NCBI RefSeq assembly: GCF_000213655.1
Contig: NC_015554.1
Location: 1,116,001-1,180,000, forward strand
DNA from: Alteromonas naphthalenivorans
GTDB taxonomy: Bacteria; Pseudomonadota; Gammaproteobacteria; Enterobacterales; Alteromonadaceae
Direction: 5' to 3'
Length of the DNA: 64,000 nt
Under the pieces are notes generated by a model. The model saw only the letters and a list, made by a program, of their open reading frames with translations, did no database searches and had not been told where the DNA came from. How positions within the stretch are numbered: position 1 is the first letter of the stretch; each line of letters starts with the position of its first letter. The translations under genes and the position numbers were made by a program. Positions 19,443-27,209 of this stretch are shown piece by piece.

Positions 19443-20138
19443 TTAAAATTCGTATTCCAGTGACATACGCAATGTATGATCTTTACTGTCACCATTGAGC
19501 CCTGCAATAAAGCCAAGCTCCCATTTTAATTGCTTTTGCCTGTCGTAGCGTTTAATTCCCATAAAAACCGGACCAGCGCCCACATAGTCCTCTCCTACAT
19601 ATATCTCAATACCGGGTTGAACCTCTGGGAGCCAGCGATAGCGAAATTTTGCTTTGAATTCGCTCTCCCACTCATTGGCAATGGTTTCACCCCATTCATA
19701 TACTAGGCTTGCGTTAGTAGTTAGACTAAACTGACCAAACTCTTTTTCATTCAGAATGCCGGCCTTAGCTGCCCAGTCATCCGTATTGTGTTGCTTTTCT
19801 AATTCAAATAAGGCTCCCCAATCAGCCCAATACTTTCCTTGTTCAGTGACCATCCAACGAAGCTCAAGTTCATAAGATTCTATCCCAAAATCTCGGTTTT
19901 CATCGCGAGCTCCCACAAGGTAAGCCTCCAGGATTACAAACTCAGAAAGGGCGTGTCCAAACGAGTAGCGTTGCATCAATACATTGCCGTTATCATTTTG
20001 GCGTGAAGTTAATCGCCACTCGAATTCGCGTTCAAAAGGCAATACATAAGGGTGATAGACTCTGTCTACGGTAAAATTGTCAGCGCTCACAGAAAATGCG
20101 GCAAGAAGGACAACTAATAATAAGATAGTGCGCTTCAT
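19443..20138 (-). CDS. Outer-membrane beta-barrel protein
   Basis: The ATG at 20138 (MKRTILLLVVLLAAFSVSA) is chosen because GGAGG lies 7 bp upstream and a signal peptide starts there. It shares an ATGA with the stop of the FTR1-like gene, so translation is coupled. The mature part of about 210 residues alternates polar and aromatic residues in strand-length pieces (EFEWRLTSR, YELELRWMV, EFKAKFRYRWL) and ends in LRMSLEYEF, with the C-terminal phenylalanine typical of barrels inserted by the BAM complex. I do not recognise a specific family. Cotranscription with the two-component system and cupredoxin suggests an envelope or metal-related porin. It is the last gene of the first minus-strand unit. 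Confidence 0.75.
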   Translation of the reverse strand: MKRTILLLVVLLAAFSVSADNFTVDRVYHPYVLPFEREFEWRLTSRQNDNGNVLMQRYSFGHALSEFVILEAYLVGARDENRDFGIESYELELRWMVTEQGKYWADWGALFELEKQHNTDDWAAKAGILNEKEFGQFSLTTNASLVYEWGETIANEWESEFKAKFRYRWLPEVQPGIEIYVGEDYVGAGPVFMGIKRYDRQKQLKWELGFIAGLNGDSKDHTLRMSLEYEF

Positions 20139-20899
20139 TGTGTAACCTCCACTTGTTGCCACAGCGCAGGTATGCGCTTCCTTGTCGCAGCAATAGTATT
20201 GGGCACAACCAAAGTAAATATAAATAACATCATGTAACTCATTGATGGAGTGGCTTCATAGCCAATTAATGCGTTCAATAAATGCCCATACTCGCTGTTG
20301 TCACTAACGATATGACTACTATCCCAAACTTGTTGTGGGGCAGGAAATATATCTATTTGTTCCAAAAGAAGCGCGATGTTTGCAACTTGCGCGGCGACAA
20401 AAAGAGTCGTGAAACAAAACGTCGCTTTGTGGCTTACAAAGTGCGTTAGTGCGATATTGAGCAAAATAGCGATGCTGATACTGATCCCCAGCCCAATTGT
20501 AGTACCAAGAAAAAGCAACGTACTATCACTGTTATGCGTAAGCCCTGACACAAAGTACACCATAAAATGCAAACTGTTAGGTAACCCAATACCCAGCACA
20601 AGCAACGTAATACCCATTCTGATGAAGTTACGTTTTGAAAAGGGACAAATGACTAGCACACAAATACCTATCCAGGCACTCACTAGGAGTAACGATTTTA
20701 ATAACTCAAAGCCAGCGCCCTCTGCCAGTTGAGAGATAACGCCTAGATAAGAATATGTCATTGCTGCGGTCACTAACAGTGAGGCTATTCGCCATACTAG
20801 CGACAATCGTGAAACGCCAGGTAATGCAAGAAGTACACTGAGCAATAGAAAAATAGGTAATGTGTCTCTTAAGAAGAGTACGACCGTATTAATGAGCAT
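20135..20899 (-). CDS. FTR1-related membrane protein with degenerate iron motif
   Basis: A 254-residue protein with seven or so membrane helices. The N terminus (MLINTVVLFLRDTLPIFLLL) aligns in position with the REGLE iron motif of FTR1/EfeU permeases, but here reads RDTLP, and no second RExxE is visible. The C-terminal part, SEYGHLLNALIGYEATPS, strongly resembles the FTR1 tail (LLHALxGYxAxPS). FTR1 proteins import ferric iron after oxidation. Loss of both acidic motifs suggests altered substrate, a sensor or chaperone role, or loss of function. It overlaps the cupredoxin gene by 11 bp and the barrel gene by an ATGA. Assignment is by pattern only. Confidence 0.65.
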   Translation of the reverse strand: MLINTVVLFLRDTLPIFLLLSVLLALPGVSRLSLVWRIASLLVTAAMTYSYLGVISQLAEGAGFELLKSLLLVSAWIGICVLVICPFSKRNFIRMGITLLVLGIGLPNSLHFMVYFVSGLTHNSDSTLLFLGTTIGLGISISIAILLNIALTHFVSHKATFCFTTLFVAAQVANIALLLEQIDIFPAPQQVWDSSHIVSDNSEYGHLLNALIGYEATPSMSYMMLFIFTLVVPNTIAATRKRIPALWQQVEVTQ

Positions 20900-21254
20900 C
20901 AGGCTTCTCCTCTTGTTCCTTTACGACTACTTTGCCCACTGCACTGTTAGGGTGGAATTCTCCAAAGAAAGGATATTCACCTTGTGTCAGCGGTCCAATG
21001 TAAATACTGCCTTTGCTTTTGGCAAAAATCACTTTTTCTCTGTTAAGGGAAAAACTGTCTATTTCCTCGGGGCTATCGTCGAAATTGATGAAAGTAAGAC
21101 GTACCTTTTTCCCCGCTGGAACCACTACATTCTGCGGGTAAAAAAGATGATCTTTAATTTCTATCACGACTTCAGTTAGTGCAAACGCACGAGGAGAGAA
21201 AAATGATAAAAGGCCAATAAAAAGGCCAATAGAAAATTTAAAGTAAGAGTTCAT
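20889..21254 (-). CDS. Periplasmic cupredoxin-like protein
   Basis: The ATG at 21254 is chosen: GGAG sits 7 bp upstream, while the in-frame TTG at 21260 is closer to the Shine-Dalgarno. The product has 121 residues, with a signal peptide (FSIGLFIGLLSFFSPRAFA) and a single cupredoxin-type domain. Recognisable parts are FYPQNVVVPAGKKVRLTFIN, DSPEEIDSFSLNREKVI and YPFFGEFHPNSAVGKVVV, a pattern shared with EfeO-associated cupredoxins. There is no cysteine in the mature protein, so a blue type-1 copper site is not possible. A histidine in FHPNSA and acidic residues could still bind metal. It overlaps the kinase gene by 17 bp and the FTR1-like gene by 11 bp. Confidence 0.8.
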   Translation of the reverse strand: MNSYFKFSIGLFIGLLSFFSPRAFALTEVVIEIKDHLFYPQNVVVPAGKKVRLTFINFDDSPEEIDSFSLNREKVIFAKSKGSIYIGPLTQGEYPFFGEFHPNSAVGKVVVKEQEEKPDAH

Positions 21255-22527
21255 TTTCAAACTCCACCTTCACTTCAAGGCCTCCGATCTTAGCATCATC
21301 AAGCACAACATTGGCATTATGCAGAGCAGCAATTTGCAATACTATGGCCAAACCAAGGCCGCTGCCTGTTGTCGTCTTAGCTTGTGCTGCGCGGTTAAAT
21401 CGCTTTAATACGCTGGCTCGTTCACTTATTGGTATGCCAGGACCCGAGTCCGCGACACTCAAAACTACGTTTGATGCGAGTTGTTCAATTCGAACAACAA
21501 TTTGTGCCCCTTCAGGGGAATAATTACTGGCGTTGGTAATAAGATTTTGCAATAAGGTGTACAACATAAAATGTACGCTGTTTAACCAAATCTCATCGCC
21601 TTCTAAGGATATCTCTTGCTGTTTGGTTTCAATTTTTCCATATAGATCGCTAATCACTTCTTGCGCAACAAAGTGCAGATTAACTGCCTCTTTTTGTTCT
21701 ACAAATGTCTCCGGACTGGTACGTGTCAGTAACAAAAATTGATTCACCGCGTCAATCATCCGATCGGTGTCGCGTTGAAGCGTTTCAAGTAGTTTACCGC
21801 TATCTCCTAATTCTTCAGCAATATTGTGAATATTGATTTTCATCACACTTAGCGGTGTACGCAGTTCATGTGCGGCGTTGGACGCAAACTGCTGTTCTCT
21901 TTCAAACGCAGCACTTAGTCGAGAAAACATTGAGTTGAGCGTAGAAACAACAGGTTTAAGTTCACTGGGTTCTCTATCAAGTGCAATGGTAGAAAAGTTA
22001 TTACCTGTTCGTTTAGCCAATTTTCGAGAAAGCTGTTTTAGGGGGGCAAGCCCCCAGGTTATTCCTAAAAACAAAATTACGACAAGAAGGGGAACACTGA
22101 CAATAAAAGGAGTAATGGAAGCAACGGTTAATGCATCTGCTAACGTAAAGCGATTACTCAATGGTTGCGCCACCATGTACCAAGAGCCATCATCTTTTAC
22201 ATAAGAGGTATGCACACGCCATCGTGTTCCAAGAGCATTTTTTTCTGAGAAACCGTCTTTAAAGTCAGAGAGTGGGGCCTTTAACACTTTGCTTGAACTT
22301 TTTATCAGCTTATCGTCCTGCCAGATTTGAAATAACAAAGCGTGATCTTTACCTGGTGAGCCACCATTGAACGAAGCAACGGCACTACTTAACGCGGTGA
22401 GTTCATTGTCTAGTAGCGTAGTTGATATACCTATTGTGGCACGATAGCCGTGGAGCGCCGCACTGAAGACAATAAGGACTAAAGCACTGGTAAGAGTTAA
22501 AATAAGAAAGCGACGAATCGACGTCAC
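21238..22527 (-). CDS. Sensor histidine kinase (QseC/PmrB-like)
   Basis: A 429-residue membrane kinase. Helix 1 is at about 7-27, a periplasmic sensor of about 110 residues follows (includes FQIWQDDKLIKSS, a QseC-like feature), and helix 2 is at about 137-158. HAMP-type linker sequence runs to about 210. The HisKA box ASNAAHELRTPLS has the phosphorylated His220. The ATP-binding domain has the N box (LITNASNYSPEG), G1 (DSGPGIP) and G2 (GSGLGLAI). No ExxE iron motif, as in PmrB, is seen in the periplasmic part. It starts one base after the response regulator stop, so the two are one operon. The signal is unknown; the neighbouring metal-type genes suggest metal or envelope damage. Confidence 0.92.
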   Translation of the reverse strand: MTSIRRFLILTLTSALVLIVFSAALHGYRATIGISTTLLDNELTALSSAVASFNGGSPGKDHALLFQIWQDDKLIKSSSKVLKAPLSDFKDGFSEKNALGTRWRVHTSYVKDDGSWYMVAQPLSNRFTLADALTVASITPFIVSVPLLVVILFLGITWGLAPLKQLSRKLAKRTGNNFSTIALDREPSELKPVVSTLNSMFSRLSAAFEREQQFASNAAHELRTPLSVMKINIHNIAEELGDSGKLLETLQRDTDRMIDAVNQFLLLTRTSPETFVEQKEAVNLHFVAQEVISDLYGKIETKQQEISLEGDEIWLNSVHFMLYTLLQNLITNASNYSPEGAQIVVRIEQLASNVVLSVADSGPGIPISERASVLKRFNRAAQAKTTTGSGLGLAIVLQIAALHNANVVLDDAKIGGLEVKVEFENELLL

Positions 22528-22528
22528 G

Positions 22529-23194
22529 TTAATCTCCAGAGTTGGATATGCAATACCCTACGCCTCTAATGGTTCGAATGAAGTTTTCTGGCATCTTTTT
22601 TCTTAAATTGCTGATATGCACTTCTATTGTATTGCTTGAAACTTCCTCACCCCATTCATAGAGTTTGCTCTCAAGTTGATGCTTACTCAATATGCGACCC
22701 GCGTTTTCAATTAGCGCTTTCAAAAGCATAAGCTCTCTACGCGGAAGATGTACTATGTCACTATCAATAGTCAATGTATGGTGCTTTGTATCAAGGCTGA
22801 CGTTCTGCACAGTGATCACACTTTCTGAAGACGTACCTAATCTGCGCTCTAAAACCCGTAAGCGCGCCAGCAACTCATCAATTTCAAAGGGTTTGGGGAG
22901 GTAATCGTCTGCACCCGCATCTAGCCCTGATATTTTGTCAGAGGTCTTGTCTCTTGCGGTCAGAATTAAGACTGGCAGTACTGGATTAGTTTTTCGAATA
23001 CTCTTGAGAACGATTAATCCATCCTGGTCTGGTAGACCTAGATCCAAAATGACAATATCATTTTGCGATGGGCGAAGTGTACTTATTGCGCTGGCACCAT
23101 CGTAGACACAGTCTACAGTATAGTTTGCCTTTCTTAATGAAACTTTAAGCGCGTTGGACAAAGGCTTATCGTCTTCAACTAACAGTATGCGCAT
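22529..23194 (-). CDS. OmpR/PhoB-family response regulator (QseB/PmrA-like)
   Basis: A 221-residue two-domain regulator. The receiver has the acidic pair in LLVEDDK, the phosphoacceptor Asp51 (VILDLGLPDQDG), Thr79 and Lys101 (YLPKPF). The C-terminal winged helix is of the OmpR type (LPRRELMLLKALIENAGRILSKHQLESKLYEW, then NTIEVHISNLRKKM). It resembles QseB and PmrA, which bind tandem CTTAA-type repeats. Such an element lies 46 bp upstream of its own start, and two more precede the GT2 and hemolysin-family genes, so it probably controls all three units and itself. Its gene leads the first unit. The direct link to targets is inferred from the sites. Confidence 0.92.
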   Translation of the reverse strand: MRILLVEDDKPLSNALKVSLRKANYTVDCVYDGASAISTLRPSQNDIVILDLGLPDQDGLIVLKSIRKTNPVLPVLILTARDKTSDKISGLDAGADDYLPKPFEIDELLARLRVLERRLGTSSESVITVQNVSLDTKHHTLTIDSDIVHLPRRELMLLKALIENAGRILSKHQLESKLYEWGEEVSSNTIEVHISNLRKKMPENFIRTIRGVGYCISNSGD

Positions 23195-23239
23195 AACACT
23201 CCCATAATTTCTCAGTAAATTTAAGGATATACAAAAAAA

Positions 23240-23256
23240 CTTAAGAAAACCTTAAG
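23240..23256 (-). promoter_or_regulatory. PmrA/QseB-type binding site upstream of the response regulator gene
   Basis: CTTAAG (23240-23245), AAAAC, CTTAAG (23251-23256). A TATATC -10 candidate on the minus strand lies at 23231-23226, eight bases downstream, and the regulator ATG is at 23194. This suggests autoregulation. Confidence 0.8.
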
Positions 23257-23717
23257 CATTTTTTATTACAGGTCTGAATCGAGCAGGTTTTTTCAGACCT
23301 TTCATAGCTTCTAATAATCGTCAAAAATGCTACCACACACTTCCTATGGGCTTTTATGACCTCAACAATTACGTTGGCTACAGAGGAGATATCCGCAATT
23401 AGTACAAAACTCAAAAAAGCCAATAATCTGTTTGTCCGATAATTGTCTACAGCAGTCGCTTAATACCTACAAGGGTAATGAAGCGGCTATGAAGTATGTT
23501 TCTACAAACTATCTGCCATTCATACAAAACTGTCTAGTAAATGCGTTCTTTAGCTACGCTAACGCTTTCATCTAGTTGAAATAAAATAATCATCAATAAA
23601 GCATATAATGAAACAATAGAATCCTAGACATCTATAAATAAAACAGGTTATTAATTTATAGGCGCTGCTTTTTCAATTTAAGCTATTAAATCATTACGAA
23701 CATGAGATTCATTTATT
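23257..23717. other. AT-rich intergenic region
   Basis: About 460 bp between the divergent regulator operon and the EamA gene. A short open frame on the minus strand (23241-23423) has no ribosome-binding site or family character and overlaps the regulator promoter, so I do not call it a gene. Beyond the CTTAAG element I see no further clear signal. The promoter of the transporter is probably near 23590-23700. Confidence 0.5.
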
Positions 23718-24587
23718 ATGTGGATTGTTTATGCGTTGCTCGCAACATTTTTCTTTGGTTTGCGAGGGATCTTGTATCAATGGACATCGCAGAAAAACTT
23801 AAATCGCGATCTACTACTATTTGGTGTTTTCTGTATAGGTTTTATCATCAGCGTAGTAGGGGTACTGTTGTTAAATCAACGATGGTACGGCTGGGCAGAT
23901 GTCGCTGTTGGTATAGGGCTAGGCTTTGGATCTTTTGCCGCTAATGCTGTTTTACACAAAGGGTTTTCAGTAGGAAAAGCATCACTCATCAGCGTTCTAG
24001 CAGGGTTGACGCCTTTGTTTGTCCTCATCTTTGCCTTTTTAATTTGGAATGAGACGTTAACATCTATTCAATTAATTGGGTTTGTTATTATTTTTTGTGG
24101 CCTTTGTATTCTTAGATATTCTTCAGATATCTCTATTGATAATTTAAAAGGGGCGCAATGGGGGCTACTTGCTGCATTGTGTTTTACGTTTACAGATTTA
24201 ATGGGTAAACAGTCCACACTTTTAGAGGCAGATGTTTTTGCGACGTTAACGTCTATGTTCGGCTTTGGAAGTTTTCTTTTTGCCATGAGATGGTTAGCAA
24301 AGCGTAAGAAATTTATAGGGTCTCAATATTCAGAGAAAACTAATTGGTCGGAAATAAAAACCTTTTCTTGCGGACTGATAGTAGGGGTCGCAAATGTAAG
24401 TGGAATGGTTGCAATAATATCCGCTTTTTCTATTGGTAATACCGGGTTAGTTTCCGCAATTTCAGGAATGAATATTTTACTTATTCTCCTTTATTCTCAT
24501 ATTGTTTTGAAAGAAACATTTAGCCGTCAAGAAGTGCTAGGCTTAACCGCTGCTTTTGTCGGTGTTATCGTGCTTAGATTGAATTAA
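23718..24587 (+). CDS. EamA/DMT family transporter
   Basis: A 289-residue inner-membrane protein with ten predicted hydrophobic helices in two EamA repeats of about 140 residues each. Characteristic parts are MWIVYALLATFFFGLRGILY at the start, GKASLISVLAGLTPLFVLIF at the end of repeat 1, and TGLVSAISGMNILLILLYSHIVLKE at the end of repeat 2. The family exports amino acids, nucleotide sugars or other metabolites; the substrate cannot be read from the sequence. The gene and its flanks are visibly more AT-rich than the neighbours, which may mean recent acquisition. It stands alone, divergent from the two-component operon. Confidence 0.85.
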   Translation: MWIVYALLATFFFGLRGILYQWTSQKNLNRDLLLFGVFCIGFIISVVGVLLLNQRWYGWADVAVGIGLGFGSFAANAVLHKGFSVGKASLISVLAGLTPLFVLIFAFLIWNETLTSIQLIGFVIIFCGLCILRYSSDISIDNLKGAQWGLLAALCFTFTDLMGKQSTLLEADVFATLTSMFGFGSFLFAMRWLAKRKKFIGSQYSEKTNWSEIKTFSCGLIVGVANVSGMVAIISAFSIGNTGLVSAISGMNILLILLYSHIVLKETFSRQEVLGLTAAFVGVIVLRLN

Positions 24588-24590
24588 AAC

Positions 24591-24671
24591 TTTTTTGCCA
24601 GTAGCTTTTTCTGCCAGTACCTTTACCTGCAAGCACCTTTTTCTGTAAATACCTTTGCGCGCAAAAACACC
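24591..24671. repeat. Degenerate 16-bp tandem repeats
   Basis: Five imperfect units of about 16 bp, each beginning with a T run and most ending in ACC, start at 24591, 24606, 24622, 24638 and 24654 (for example TTTTTCTGCCAGTACC and TTTTTCTGTAAATACC). They lie between the convergent ends of the EamA and desaturase genes. Confidence 0.6.
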
Positions 24672-24716
24672 AGCGCAATCGCGATGGTCGGCTGGTAGGT
24701 TTTTGCGCTTAAGGGC

Positions 24717-25865
24717 TTAAGGAAAAGAGTAGCGAACAATGCGTTTTAGTACGCTAGTGTACTGCTTCCAAAAACTGCCTGTGTTGTAGTGCATACCGTG
24801 CTGTTTAAATACGGCTTGTACTTTAGGAGCCATTTCTCGGTATCGTCTGGCGGGAATGTCAGGAAATAAATGGTGTTCTACCTGAAAGCTTAAATGCCCA
24901 GTAAGTATGTGAAATAAATTTCCGCCCTTGATATTTGATGAGCCTAAGGCCTGACGATAGTACCACTGGCCGCGTGTCTCATTTTTGCAATCCTCTGCTT
25001 TAAAGGTTTCCACATCACCGGTAAAGTGCCCGCAAAAGATGATGGTAGATGTCCATAAATTACGTAGCAAATTGGCAATAAGGTTGCCTGACAATACCCA
25101 TAAGAACAGCGGGCCAGCCAGCAAGGGGAAGAGCACATAATCTTTTACCAACTGACGTGCGCCTTTACTGAAAAAGTGTTTTTTAAGCTCGCTATGGGTT
25201 ACTTGGTTTTTGCGGTTTTTTTTCTTCTTGCCGAAGAATACGCGTTCTGCGGCCATCTCGTGATACGACACACCCCACTGAAACATTACGCTAAGCAAAA
25301 TATAGGTAGCGAACTGCCAAAGGTTTTTTACCCGCCATCTAAAATCATTCGATAAGCGAAGTAGGCCATAGCCAAAGTCTCTATCCTTGCCAATAATATT
25401 GGTGTAGGTGTGATGTTCGTAGTTGTGCACCCGGTTCCAACTTGCCCCATCGCAGGCAATATCCCACTCATAGCGCTTTGAATTTATATGACTGTCGTTC
25501 ATCCAGTCATATTGTCCGTGCATCACGTTATGGCCAATTTCCATGTTATCCAGTATTTTCGCTGCGGCTAAACTTAGTACGCCAGCTACCCAAAGTAGAG
25601 GTTGTAAGAAACCAAGCATTAATAATATACGGCCACTCCATTCACAAATACGCTGGATAAGAATAATACGTCGAATATAGGCTGCATCTTCAGCACCTAT
25701 TTTATCTTTTACTTCCGACTTTATTGCATCAAGCTGAGCTTCCAACATGTCGTAATCTGGTTTGCTTACGCTCTGCGGTGGGGTGGTAGCTTGTTGTAAT
25801 CGCGCGTCAGTTTGACTAGGCGCTTCTTGCAGGTTCTCGGTATTAATTAAGACGCGAGTGTTCAT
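24717..25865 (-). CDS. Membrane fatty acid desaturase (DesA3-like acyl desaturase)
   Basis: The start at 25865 (MNTRVLINTENL) is preferred over the longer frame because GGAGA lies 7 bp upstream and the ATG overlaps the stop of the reductase gene as ATGA. The product has 382 residues. The three histidine boxes of membrane desaturases are present: HNVMH (112-116), HNYEHH (147-152) and VEHH (331-332 region). Several membrane helices lie between them. It inserts a double bond into acyl-CoA or acyl-lipid chains with O2 and electrons from the adjacent reductase. The pairing resembles mycobacterial DesA3 with Rv3230c. Delta-9 specificity is likely but not shown by the sequence. Confidence 0.87.
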   Translation of the reverse strand: MNTRVLINTENLQEAPSQTDARLQQATTPPQSVSKPDYDMLEAQLDAIKSEVKDKIGAEDAAYIRRIILIQRICEWSGRILLMLGFLQPLLWVAGVLSLAAAKILDNMEIGHNVMHGQYDWMNDSHINSKRYEWDIACDGASWNRVHNYEHHTYTNIIGKDRDFGYGLLRLSNDFRWRVKNLWQFATYILLSVMFQWGVSYHEMAAERVFFGKKKKNRKNQVTHSELKKHFFSKGARQLVKDYVLFPLLAGPLFLWVLSGNLIANLLRNLWTSTIIFCGHFTGDVETFKAEDCKNETRGQWYYRQALGSSNIKGGNLFHILTGHLSFQVEHHLFPDIPARRYREMAPKVQAVFKQHGMHYNTGSFWKQYTSVLKRIVRYSFP

Positions 25866-26932
25866 AGTTGAATCTCCAAATCGGTTACGGCTTGCGATAC
25901 ACATAGCTGAATAAGTTGCTCGGCACTATCAGACAGCTCGCCGGTGCGGGTATCTCGCACTACGCCCCGCTTTTTCACACATTGGCATTGATGGCAAATA
26001 CCCATACCGCAGCCATACGTTACAGGCTGCTTCGCTTCTTGAAGCTGCGAAAGCAGAGATTTCTGATTATTCACCGATAAATGCTGGCCGTTGTGCACCA
26101 AAGAAAAGGTTTCTTTTTCGCTCAGACTTTCAATGTTCACAGTGGGCAATGAGGCAAAATGTTCACTGTCTAACGGTGCCCTCACCAGTTTTGCTACTTC
26201 GTGAACCTGTTCGTACATCGCATTAGGGCCACACACCAACCAGTGGGCATCAGCAAAGTGGGATAGGTAATCCTTTACATCGCCATCTTTTTGTCGAGTT
26301 AACACGGCAAAAGTAAAGTTGTTGGCGCGTTTTTGAAGTGCTAGTAATTCGCTTTGCAACACGTGCTCGTTGGGCTTTGCAAAGTAAAGCAGATGAACAG
26401 GTGCGCGGTGTATTAGGTTATTTTCAATGGCGTCTTCAAGCATAGCGATAAACGGCGTTATGCGTGAACCGCCAGCAACCATAAGTACGGGTTTATCGGT
26501 ATTAGGTAAGGTGAAATTCCCCTTAGGCGCCGAAATATTCACCCATGTATTGGGTGTTATCGAGGAAAGAGCCGGAGTAAGTGCACCTTCGTTATTGACC
26601 TTAGTGATAAGCCGAATATTTTTCGTCTCGCGGTGAAAGCTTGCCCCGCAAACAACGGTAAATACGCGGGTAGTAAGCCTTCCATTCACTTCAATGGTTA
26701 GCGCGATATGTTGCCCTGCAATATGACTAGGCCATGCTTTTTCGGGCGTTAGAATAACTTCCAGCATGTCAGAACTAAGATTTCTGACAGCTTCAACTTG
26801 CGCTCTGTAATAGCCATCTCGCCACGCAGGTTTAACCTGCTGCATAAGCACTTCCCAATATCCTCTCCATGAACTGTGATGGAGCAAGCGATGGGCCAGA
26901 TTATCGAGTAATAGTTTCAAAGTTGAGATCAC
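25862..26932 (-). CDS. Ferredoxin-type NAD(P)H oxidoreductase for the desaturase
   Basis: A 356-residue flavoprotein, starting from GTG at 26932. An FAD-binding beta barrel (RVFTVVCGASF, around 100) is followed by the NAD(P)-binding fold (VLMVAGGSRITPFIAML) and a plant-type [2Fe-2S] domain at the C terminus with cysteines in YGCGMGICHQCQC and a final QLCVS. It passes electrons from NAD(P)H through FAD and the iron-sulfur cluster to the desaturase. The two genes share an ATGA, so they are made in a fixed ratio. Rv3230c is the closest functional comparison. Confidence 0.9.
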   Translation of the reverse strand: MISTLKLLLDNLAHRLLHHSSWRGYWEVLMQQVKPAWRDGYYRAQVEAVRNLSSDMLEVILTPEKAWPSHIAGQHIALTIEVNGRLTTRVFTVVCGASFHRETKNIRLITKVNNEGALTPALSSITPNTWVNISAPKGNFTLPNTDKPVLMVAGGSRITPFIAMLEDAIENNLIHRAPVHLLYFAKPNEHVLQSELLALQKRANNFTFAVLTRQKDGDVKDYLSHFADAHWLVCGPNAMYEQVHEVAKLVRAPLDSEHFASLPTVNIESLSEKETFSLVHNGQHLSVNNQKSLLSQLQEAKQPVTYGCGMGICHQCQCVKKRGVVRDTRTGELSDSAEQLIQLCVSQAVTDLEIQL

Positions 26933-27209
26933 ACCTATTAATTTTTCAAAACGGACTTAACTAGAGAGTAAAAATAATTTAAGCGTACAAGTGTATGCTC
27001 AGTCAGCGCACAAGTGTAAGCTTAAATTCATTCTCGTCAAGTGAATAGTTAAAAATACGTACTCACGTAGGTAGATTTTTGAAAGGTAGGTTTTCGTGGG
27101 GTTTGTAACGTGTATTTGATTTGTGCAGCAGGAATGTTGATGAATTCGAGTTGGTTAAGACGTTGTATTAAGCTAGCGATGAATGATTACTAGGCGGAAT
27201 GTATTCGGT

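Noticed and set aside
23241..23423. 60-residue minus-strand frame upstream of the response regulator
   Set aside because: It overlaps the regulator promoter element, lacks a ribosome-binding site and resembles nothing.
24700..24725. Two CTTAAG copies near the end of the desaturase gene, like the regulator boxes
   Set aside because: The spacer is two bases instead of five and the pair lies at a 3' end, not upstream of a start codon.
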